Below, piece after piece: positions 1 to 4,210 of a DNA stretch of 6,769 nucleotides (positions are counted from its first letter, which is position 1; each line of letters opens with the position of its first letter). Made by a program: the position numbers and the translations under genes. The stretch is from Oscillospiraceae bacterium (lineage in GTDB: Bacteria; Bacillota_A; Clostridia; Oscillospirales; Oscillospiraceae): assembly GCA_902789835.1 (NCBI GenBank), contig CADAPN010000115.1, positions 1-6,769 on the forward strand. The letters are read 5' to 3'. Below the pieces are notes generated by a model that saw nothing but the letters and a program-made list of their open reading frames with translations, was not told the origin of the DNA and made no database searches.

Positions 1-573
1 TCTTGGAACCGTGCACGCATAGGGTTCCAGCGGATGCTCCGCATCCTTGTCCGGATTCGTCTCATAATGGGAATACCCTTCCGATTCCAGCTTTTCTCCC
101 CGCAGCAGCTCATACGCGTCCTGAATGGCCTCGTGCCAGGGTTCCATCCCGAAGGACGCGGCGCAGGGGCCGTAGATCGCCGCCGTGTCGCAGAGCGTGG
201 TGAGCAGGAAGACCAGATTGGTGTTGTCCGAATAGCCCATGAACCACTTCGGCTTCGCCTGCGCAATGCGCTCGAAATCCACATATTTCAGAATCTCGCA
301 CATCATCTCGCCGCCGCCGCAGGAAATGAGCCCATTCGTTGTGTCGGAGAGCAGCATCTCTGTCACTTCCCGCCCGCAGTTTTCCGGGCTGGAGCTGATG
401 CCGATGCCGTCTCCCGCGTAGGCGTTCGGTCCGCAGATTGTCCGGAAGCCTTTCCCTTGCAGGACCTTCTGGGCATGATCAAACCCGGTCCGATACGGTT
501 CGATGTTGCAGCCGAAGGACGGTGCGGGAAATCCGATGGTGTCTCCGTCCCTTAAAAATTCGGGATATCTCAT
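1..573 (-). CDS. LD-carboxypeptidase / S66-family serine peptidase (MccF/LdcA-like), 3' end outside window
   Basis: The reverse strand is open from an ATG at 573 to the left edge (191 codons, no stop), so the C-terminal part is missing; family members are about 300-350 residues. The start fits MRYPEFLRDGD followed by IGFPAPSFG, the typical first strand of S66 peptidases. Residues 84-91 (SCGGGEMM) and 113-118 (GYSDNT) match the family's conserved glycine-rich turn and nucleophile elbow, making Ser115 the likely nucleophile. The Glu and His that complete the Ser-His-Glu triad would lie beyond the edge. S66 enzymes cut L,D bonds in murein tetrapeptides during cell-wall recycling, or, in MccF, inactivate microcin C-type adenylates. 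There is no signal peptide, so it is probably cytoplasmic. A GGAG (582-585) lies 8 nt before this ATG; the nearer ATG at 578-580 is out of frame. Family assignment is strong; recycling versus self-immunity role is undecided. Confidence 0.9.
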   Translation of the reverse strand, partial: MRYPEFLRDGDTIGFPAPSFGCNIEPYRTGFDHAQKVLQGKGFRTICGPNAYAGDGIGISSSPENCGREVTEMLLSDTTNGLISCGGGEMMCEILKYVDFERIAQAKPKWFMGYSDNTNLVFLLTTLCDTAAIYGPCAASFGMEPWHEAIQDAYELLRGEKLESEGYSHYETNPDKDAEHPLEPYACTVPR

Positions 574-621
574 GTTCCATACTCCTTTTTCGACGATCTG
601 TGCGGCTTGCGATCCGCTCTC

Positions 622-635
622 CCCTGCCTGCAGGG
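622..635. other. Short dyad in leader of the S66 peptidase gene
   Basis: CCCTGC and GCAGGG are separated by 2 nt, giving six-base arms in the predicted 5' leader of the peptidase gene. It could be a tight operator or chance; it has no U-run and is not a terminator. Confidence 0.3.
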
Positions 636-642
636 ATGTTTT

Positions 643-671
643 ATCATATCATATCCTCCGTCCCGCCGCAA
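643..671 (-). promoter_or_regulatory. Predicted promoter of the S66 peptidase gene
   Basis: On the minus strand TTGCGG (671-666) is followed by a 17-nt spacer and TATGAT (648-643). A second, overlapping TATGAT lies at 653-648. Transcription would start near 636, giving a leader of about 60 nt. The -10 is good and the -35 matches the consensus only in its TTG half. Confidence 0.55.
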
Positions 672-679
672 GTTTTCCC

Positions 680-711
680 AAAAAAGAAAACCGGCCTTTT
701 CAGGCCGGTTT
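680..711 (-). terminator. Rho-independent terminator of the LysM mini-gene
   Basis: A perfect 10-bp stem (688-697 with 702-711, core ACCGGCC) and a 4-nt loop are followed on the minus strand by TCTTTTTT (687-680). It lies 16 nt after the stop of the LysM gene and upstream of the S66 peptidase promoter, so it separates the two transcription units. Confidence 0.9.
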
Positions 712-726
712 CAGTGGTCTTTCTGA

Positions 727-930
727 TTAGCGGATGACGGGGTTCTTGATGTTGTTCCACTGTGCAATCTGCATGTAGGAAACACCAAAGCGCTGGCCGA
801 TTCCGCTCAGGACATCGCCGGGGGCGACGGTGTAGACGATGTAGTTGCCATAGTTGACGAAGCTGCCGTTTGCATACTGCCAGCCGCCGCTGACCTGACC
901 CAGATCGTTGTCATTAATGATTTCTGCCAT
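727..930 (-). CDS. Small LysM-domain protein with double-glycine (GG) export leader
   Basis: This 67-residue protein has two recognisable parts. Residues 1-16 (MAEIINDNDLGQVSGG) look like a double-glycine leader of the bacteriocin type, with the usual L-x-x-V-S-G-G pattern. Such leaders are cut after GG by C39-peptidase ABC exporters. Residues 33-67 begin YTVAPGDVLSGIGQRFG and continue to NNIKNPVIR, matching the first strand and both helices of a LysM peptidoglycan-binding domain. The usual last strand (pattern I-x-x-G-Q-x-L-x-I) is absent, so the domain is about 10 residues short. The bases after the stop do not encode that strand, so this is not a simple nonsense truncation. An upstream in-frame ATG at 945 overlaps the GGAGG (943-939); that SD is 8 nt from the ATG at 930, which is therefore the start. 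The 51-residue core has no cysteine. No processing exporter is in the window. Role unknown; a secreted cell-wall-binding peptide is inferred. Confidence 0.88.
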   Translation of the reverse strand: MAEIINDNDLGQVSGGWQYANGSFVNYGNYIVYTVAPGDVLSGIGQRFGVSYMQIAQWNNIKNPVIR

Positions 931-963
931 TTTAATTTCCTCCATTTTTTTATTTAAGAGTGC

Positions 964-980
964 TCATTGAAGATCAATGA
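964..980. promoter_or_regulatory. Perfect 7-bp dyad in leader of the LysM mini-gene
   Basis: TCATTGA (964-970) and TCAATGA (974-980) are perfect inverted arms around 3 nt. The site lies downstream of the predicted P1 start and upstream of the SD. It could be a repressor operator or a small hairpin in the messenger leader. With AT-rich arms and no U-run it is not a terminator. Confidence 0.5.
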
Positions 981-1003
981 CCGCTTCTCTTATTTACGGG
1001 TAC

Positions 1004-1012
1004 ATCATAGCA
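1004..1012 (-). promoter_or_regulatory. Predicted extended -10 promoter P1 of the LysM mini-gene
   Basis: The minus strand reads TGcTATGAT (1012-1004), an extended -10 with five of six consensus bases. No convincing -35 lies 17 nt upstream (1032-1027 reads CACTTG); that position is occupied by the direct-repeat element 1020-1038. An extended -10 with a poor -35 suits an activator-dependent or repressor-covered promoter. The leader to the start at 930 would be about 65 nt. Confidence 0.5.
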
Positions 1013-1019
1013 CGCATTC

Positions 1020-1038
1020 TGTCACACAAGTGTCACAC
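1020..1038. promoter_or_regulatory. Direct-repeat regulator-binding element, copy 1
   Basis: TGTCACA occurs at 1020-1026 and again at 1031-1037: 7-bp half-sites with a 4-bp gap and 11-bp period, about one helical turn. That arrangement is typical of sites for OmpR/PhoB-type response regulators, which bind head to tail. The element covers the -35 position of P1. It matches copy 2 (1095-1113) at 14 of 19 positions, consensus TGTCnnACAAnTGTCnnAC. The regulator's identity is not shown by the sequence. Confidence 0.55.
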
Positions 1039-1040
1039 GG

Positions 1041-1057
1041 TTTTCATGCTTTTCATG
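1041..1057. repeat. Short direct repeat TTTTCATG x2
   Basis: TTTTCATG occurs at 1041-1048 and 1050-1057, one base apart (9-bp period). It adjoins element copy 1, between the two predicted promoters. It may be part of the regulatory site or chance in an AT-rich stretch. Confidence 0.45.
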
Positions 1058-1080
1058 TGATGAATTATGTTAACGATTAT

Positions 1081-1089
1081 TTTATACCA
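1081..1089 (-). promoter_or_regulatory. Predicted extended -10 promoter P2 of the LysM mini-gene
   Basis: The minus strand reads TGgTATAAA (1089-1081), again an extended -10 without a clear -35 at normal spacing. The second direct-repeat element (1095-1113) starts 8 nt upstream of it, much like the 10-nt gap at P1. If used, the leader would be about 145 nt and would include P1 and its element. Confidence 0.4.
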
Positions 1090-1094
1090 TGCTC

Positions 1095-1113
1095 TGTCCA
1101 ACAAATGTCCAAC
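1095..1113. promoter_or_regulatory. Direct-repeat regulator-binding element, copy 2
   Basis: TGTCCAA occurs at 1095-1101 and 1106-1112, with the same 7+4 spacing as copy 1; the identity extends to TGTCCAACA in both halves. It starts 75 bp from copy 1 and also covers the -35 position of a predicted promoter (P2). Apart from these sites, the 296-nt gap 946-1241 shows no further gene. No convincing terminator for the membrane-protein gene at 1242 was found in it. Confidence 0.55.
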
Positions 1114-1241
1114 ACAATTTCCGGGAGATTGTACCCATATTTATTAATTTTTTATAAAGCCGGATTCTTCCGTATGTCGCGTTTTCTTTCTTCCGCGGGG
1201 GGAACCCGTCTCCTTTTTCGAAACGGGAGAAGGCGTCCGAA

Positions 1242-1791
1242 TTACCCGATCGGCGGTTTTCGGATCAGCTTGTTTCTCAGTCTTCTCTCGTAGAGCAGGG
1301 CCATCCGCTCATACACCCGGTCAAACATCAGCATGGTGGCCACCAGCATGGCGTACACCACAATGCTCAGAAGCATCTCGCTTTTCATGTCTTCCAGGCC
1401 CATCACGAAGGTCAGCAGCACAAACAGTAGCACGAAAACCAGCGTGAAGAGTGCCAGCTTACTCAGGATCCGGATCGGCCGGGAAGGGATGCGGTCCAAC
1501 TTCGGCTTCAGAATCGGGTACCAGCCGATGAAGAGATAGAAGAACGCCGCCTCCCGGTCCGCGCACAGCAGCAGGGCAAGCCCTGCCGTTACCCCCCCAG
1601 GTCATCCAGGCATATTTTTTCCCGAACTCCGTGAGGATCGGGATCAGCGTCAGGCTTGCCAGCATCGGCGCCACATAGGTCAGCACCGGAATCAGATTGC
1701 TTGAGAGCATCAGAACCGTTCCCAGCGCCGCCATCAGGGCGCTCAGGGAGAGCCGGAACGCCATCGCATGATTCTTCTGTCCTGTGCCCAT
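1242..1791 (-). pseudogene. Multi-spanning membrane protein gene, frameshifted in a G7 tract
   Basis: Two minus-strand reading frames join into one protein if one base is removed from a G7 run (C7 at 1592-1598 on the plus strand). As written, translation from 1791 gives 65 native residues, then 45 aberrant ones ending at 1459. With six Gs it reads on through WGVTAG, DREAAFFYLFIGWYPILKPK and DRIPSRP to a stop at 1242-1244, giving 182 residues. That protein has about six hydrophobic segments, near residues 12-34, 38-56, 64-80, 84-97, 110-135 and 140-160, and a basic tail. I do not recognise the family securely; the N-terminal style recalls small clostridial integral membrane proteins, perhaps ECF S-component-like, but this is a guess. 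The start is uncertain: an AGGAG lies 14 nt before 1791, and an internal ATG at 1764 has only a weak SD. It could be a true pseudogene, a phase-variable gene, or a one-base sequence error. Confidence 0.75.
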
Positions 1792-1866
1792 CTCTTATAT
1801 ACGCTCTCCTTCTTCTCCCGCTTTTTCCGGTCTTCTGCTCTTCAGCCAGGGACGTTTTCTCGATAG

Positions 1867-1872
1867 ATTATA
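1867..1872 (-). promoter_or_regulatory. Consensus -10 box upstream of the membrane-protein gene
   Basis: TATAAT on the minus strand (1872-1867) is a perfect -10 and would start transcription near 1860, about 69 nt before the start at 1791. The -35 position (1895-1890, GAGCCC) is poor, so the call rests on the -10 and its placement. Confidence 0.4.
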
Positions 1873-1907
1873 TTGTAACACAGGAGCCGGGGCTCTTGCA
1901 AGCAAGT

Positions 1908-1967
1908 CGAAAAACGCACCGCCGCCCGTGTCCCGGTATTTTCTTCTTGCTCTCTTGCGTGTTTTCG
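1908..1967. repeat. Long-range inverted repeat in the divergent intergenic region
   Basis: CGAAAAACGCA (1908-1918) can pair with TGCGTGTTTTCG (1956-1967) over 11 base pairs with one bulged G, enclosing 37 nt. It lies between the two divergent genes and overlaps the predicted rightward promoter. It may be structural, regulatory, or chance. Confidence 0.3.
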
Positions 1968-1975
1968 GGTAAACT
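1947..1975 (+). promoter_or_regulatory. Candidate promoter of the small orphan gene
   Basis: TTGCTC (1947-1952), a 17-nt spacer and TAAACT (1970-1975) lie about 50 nt before the ATG at 2026. Both boxes are only partial matches to sigma-A consensus, but spacing and position fit. Confidence 0.35.
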
Positions 1976-2025
1976 GAACATAGAAATCTTCTGAATTTGA
2001 ATATATAAAGAAGGAGCTGATAACG

Positions 2026-2355
2026 ATGGCAAAACCTGTGTGTATGGTTCCCGGAAAAGAATTGCCCGATGCCGCGGAGGACTTCCGCGGTGCAAAGCGG
2101 ATTGAGCAGTATCGCATCAGCGAGAAGGCCCTGTATCTTCCGGAAGGGCTGCGCTGGAAGTACCTTCCTTTCAGCGCCATTGACAAAGCGGAAGAGTCCT
2201 TCCGTGTGATCAGCGCGGGGCACTGCGTTCCCGTGCGGGAGAAACGCCCGGAGCTTGACCTTACCGTCGGGTCCGAAACCGTCCACCTGCAGCTGGAGAA
2301 AGCCGCCAGCATGCAGACGGTCGTGGATCTCCTCAAGTCCGCTTCCATCCTCTGA
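2026..2355 (+). CDS. Small cytoplasmic protein of unknown function, possibly PH-like fold
   Basis: The product has 109 residues, no signal peptide and no membrane segment. The start is well supported: AAGGAG (2011-2016) lies 9 nt before the ATG. I do not recognise a named family. From about residue 28 the alternation YRISEKALYLPEG, KYLPFSAIDKAEES, then short beta-like strands (VPVREKRPELDLTVG, TVHLQLE) and a final helix (ASMQTVVDLLKSA) resembles the strand-rich barrel plus C-terminal helix of bacterial PH-like proteins. Similar small 'LPxSAI' proteins occur in clostridia, as far as I recall. The gene stands alone: divergent from the membrane-protein gene and followed by its own hairpin terminator. 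No catalytic motif is visible and no function can be assigned. Confidence 0.8.
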   Translation: MAKPVCMVPGKELPDAAEDFRGAKRIEQYRISEKALYLPEGLRWKYLPFSAIDKAEESFRVISAGHCVPVREKRPELDLTVGSETVHLQLEKAASMQTVVDLLKSASIL

Positions 2356-2373
2356 TTATTTCACAAACATCCG

Positions 2374-2406
2374 GGCCGCGGGTTTTTCCGCGGCCTTGCT
2401 GTCTCT
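2374..2406 (+). terminator. Hairpin terminator after the orphan gene
   Basis: GGCCGCGG (2374-2381) pairs perfectly with CCGCGGCC (2388-2395) around a GTTTTT loop, 18 nt after the stop. The following tract (TTGCTGTCTCTTT) is only moderately T-rich, so termination may be partial. Confidence 0.6.
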
Positions 2407-2449
2407 TTCAGAATGCTGTTTTCTTTTCCTCTCTGACATAGACAGGCGA

Positions 2450-2478
2450 TTGACTTTCCCGCAGGCTCCGGATAAAAT
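2450..2478 (+). promoter_or_regulatory. Strong predicted promoter of the flavoprotein gene
   Basis: TTGACT (2450-2455), a 17-nt spacer and TAAAAT (2473-2478) are each five of six to the sigma-A consensus at optimal spacing. This is the best promoter in the window. Transcription would start near 2485, leaving a leader of about 45 nt. Confidence 0.8.
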
Positions 2479-2529
2479 AATATATGTTATCGAACATTTT
2501 TAGATTAGATAAAGGAAAGGAGAAACATC

Positions 2530-3159
2530 ATGGCATATAAGGTTCTGGTCATCAACGGCAGTCCGAAGGCAAACGGCTGCACCGCTACGGCGCTCGATGA
2601 AGTGATCCGCACCCTGAATCAGGAGGGGATTGAGACCACCCTGCTTCAGATCGGCAAGGAGGATATCCACGGCTGCATCTCCTGCGGCTACTGTTCCACT
2701 CACGACGGCTGCGTCTTCAAGGACAAGGTCAATGAGGCCGCAAAGCTCTTTGAGGAAGCCGACGGGCTTCTCGTCGGAAGCCCGACTTATTATGGTTCAC
2801 CCAACGGTACGATTCTCGCCTTTCTCGACCGGCTCTTTTACAGCACGGGCTTCTCCAAGCAAATGAAGGTCGGCGCGGCGGTCGTCAGCTGCCGCCGCGG
2901 CGGAAACACGGCAAACTTCGATGTGCTGAACAAGTATTTCACCATCTCCGGCATGCCCGTCGTCTCCAGCACCTATTGGAACCAGGTCCACGGCTTCTCC
3001 GCCGCGGATGTGAAGAAGGACCTGGAAGGACTCCAGACCATGCGGAACCTCGGCCGCAACATGGCCTTCCTGATCCGGGCCATCTCCGCAGAGAAGGATC
3101 GCGCCGGTCTGCCCGAGGAGGAGCACAGCTTCTTCACCAGCTTCCCCGACGGGAAGTGA
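2530..3159 (+). CDS. Flavodoxin-like NAD(P)H-dependent oxidoreductase with iron-sulfur flavoprotein cysteine motif
   Basis: This 209-residue protein has the flavodoxin-like fold of the NADPH-dependent FMN reductase family. The start MAYKVLVINGSPKANG is the first strand and FMN-phosphate loop (residues 9-16). GSPTYYGSPNG (83-93) is the second flavin-binding loop. Between them, Cys49, Cys52, Cys55 and Cys61 form C-x2-C-x2-C-x5-C, the compact motif that holds a 4Fe-4S cluster in the archaeal iron-sulfur flavoprotein Isf. A cluster plus FMN is therefore plausible, although many clostridial relatives keep these cysteines without a demonstrated cluster. The protein is cytoplasmic; its substrate is unknown (quinones, nitro compounds or one-electron carriers are typical for the family). 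Start support: AAAGGAG (2516-2522) 7 nt before the ATG. It has its own strong promoter and terminator and is thus probably monocistronic. Confidence 0.9.
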   Translation: MAYKVLVINGSPKANGCTATALDEVIRTLNQEGIETTLLQIGKEDIHGCISCGYCSTHDGCVFKDKVNEAAKLFEEADGLLVGSPTYYGSPNGTILAFLDRLFYSTGFSKQMKVGAAVVSCRRGGNTANFDVLNKYFTISGMPVVSSTYWNQVHGFSAADVKKDLEGLQTMRNLGRNMAFLIRAISAEKDRAGLPEEEHSFFTSFPDGK

Positions 3160-3164
3160 AAACA

Positions 3165-3207
3165 CGGTCTGTCTGACGCTTCCTCATCAGACAGACCGAT
3201 TTTTAAA
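3165..3207 (+). terminator. Strong rho-independent terminator after the flavoprotein gene
   Basis: A perfect 12-bp stem (CGGTCTGTCTGA at 3165-3176 with TCAGACAGACCG at 3187-3198) and a 10-nt loop are followed by ATTTTTAAA. It begins 6 nt after the stop codon. Confidence 0.93.
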
Positions 3208-3243
3208 TATGGACAGCTTATCAAAACCGGAAGGGTGATCACC

Positions 3244-4137
3244 ATGAACGGAACAAGAAACTCGTCTGCACAAAAGTCTCAGGTGCTTCTGTCCTACGGC
3301 ATGTATGTGCTCTCGATGCTGATCTTCGGAACCAACGGCTATCTCGTGGCACACATGTCCCTCCAGAGCGGGCAGATCGTCCTTCTGCGCACCCTGCTCG
3401 GCGGGCTTCTGCTCACGGTTCTGGTGCTTCTGCGAGGCGGCTTCGACCGGGAGGCCCTCTGGGCGGAACGCGTCCCGCTGCTGCTCGGCGGGGCAGCGCT
3501 TGGCTTAAACTGGGTCGCGCTGTTTGAAGCGTACCGCCTTCTGAATGTCAGCCTCGCGACGCTGATCTACTATGTCGGCCCGATGCTGATTCTGCTGCTC
3601 TCTCCGGTTCTTTTTCATGAAAAGCTGACATCCCGGAAGCTCACGGCGGTGGTGGTTGTGGCGGCGGGTCTTGTCTGCATCAGCGGAAGCATCGCCTTCA
3701 GCGGCCTGAGCACCGCGGGGCTTCTGGTTGCGATCCTTTCCGCCCTGTTCTATGCCTCGCTGATCGCTTTCAACAAGCGCATCGTCCGGACCGGCGGCAT
3801 GCAGACCGCGGCTCTCGAGCTGGATGTGGCCTTTTTCATCGTGCTCATCTACGTGCTGCTTACCTCCGGCCTCCCGCACCCCCGGCCTGCCGATCTGCCG
3901 TATGTCGCGGTCATCGGCTCTATCAACACGGGCCTTGCGTATCTGCTCTATTTTTCCGGCCTGCAGAAGCTGCCGGGGCAGTCCGTCGCGCTGATCAGCT
4001 ATGTTGATCCTGTCTCAGCGCTGATCTTCTCCGCGCTCCTGCTGCATGAGACGATGTCGCCGGTCCAGATGCTCGGTGCTGTCCTCATCATCGGCGGCGC
4101 CATGTACGGGGAGACCGGGAAGACAGAAAGCAATTGA
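3244..4137 (+). CDS. EamA/DMT-superfamily transporter (10 predicted membrane segments)
   Basis: A 297-residue integral membrane protein of the drug/metabolite transporter superfamily, with two EamA repeats at about residues 18-150 and 155-290. The repeats share the family's conserved acidic turn after a helix, FHEKLT (124-129) in the first and LHETMS (267-272) in the second. ALGLNWVALFEAYRLLNVSLA and LAYLLYFSGLQKLPGQSVA are the matching 'substrate-path' helices. Members export or import amino acids, nucleosides or other small metabolites; the substrate cannot be read from sequence. The ATG at 3244 is preferred: AAGGG (3231-3235) lies 8 nt upstream, whereas the in-frame GTG at 3235 has no SD and would add only three residues. 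No good promoter is visible in the 36 nt after the upstream terminator, so expression may depend on read-through or a weak promoter. The stop codon forms part of the next promoter. Confidence 0.9.
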   Translation: MNGTRNSSAQKSQVLLSYGMYVLSMLIFGTNGYLVAHMSLQSGQIVLLRTLLGGLLLTVLVLLRGGFDREALWAERVPLLLGGAALGLNWVALFEAYRLLNVSLATLIYYVGPMLILLLSPVLFHEKLTSRKLTAVVVVAAGLVCISGSIAFSGLSTAGLLVAILSALFYASLIAFNKRIVRTGGMQTAALELDVAFFIVLIYVLLTSGLPHPRPADLPYVAVIGSINTGLAYLLYFSGLQKLPGQSVALISYVDPVSALIFSALLLHETMSPVQMLGAVLIIGGAMYGETGKTESN

Positions 4138-4162
4138 CGAAAGGGCTTCTTTCGGTTACACT
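4134..4162 (+). promoter_or_regulatory. Predicted promoter of the symporter-reductase operon, overlapping the EamA stop
   Basis: TTGACG (4134-4139) contains the TGA stop (4135-4137) of the EamA gene. A 17-nt spacer leads to TACACT (4157-4162). The -35 matches five of six and the -10 four of six consensus bases. Transcription would start near 4168, 43 nt before the ATG at 4211. Confidence 0.65.
4138..4154. promoter_or_regulatory. Candidate operator between -35 and -10 of the symporter promoter
   Basis: CGAAAG (4138-4143) and CTTTCG (4149-4154) are perfect inverted arms around 5 nt, filling most of the promoter spacer. This position is classic for a repressor site. The lack of a following T-run argues against a terminator for the EamA gene. 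A second, shorter dyad, TTCAAgttTTGAA (4173-4185), lies just after the predicted start site. Confidence 0.45.
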
Positions 4163-4210
4163 GTAGTTTGTTTTCAAGTTTTGAACGATAAGAAAGGTCG
4201 TCAATCAATC

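Noticed and set aside
34..555. A 173-codon plus-strand open frame at the left end
   Set aside because: It is antisense to the S66 peptidase, whose conserved GYSDNT motif and SD show that the minus strand is coding; the plus product has no recognisable features.
1095..1113. CRISPR-like or mobile-element repeat
   Set aside because: Only two copies of a short repeat at promoters, with no spacers, cas genes, transposase or terminal inverted repeats in the window.
1201..1240. A possible terminator for the frameshifted membrane-protein gene
   Set aside because: CCCGT/ACGGG gives only 5 paired bases with a large loop and no U-run on the minus strand.
1795..2348. Minus-strand frames across the divergent gap and the orphan gene
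   Set aside because: The plus-strand gene at 2026 has a proper SD and terminator, and the minus frames run through promoter-like intergenic DNA.
3180..3209. A possible EamA promoter with TAAATA at 3204-3209
   Set aside because: The -35 position (TCCTCA) lies inside the terminator stem-loop region and matches poorly; too weak to annotate.
4138..4154. Terminator for the EamA gene
   Set aside because: The 6-bp stem is followed by GTTACACTG rather than a T-run; its place between -35 and -10 fits an operator better.
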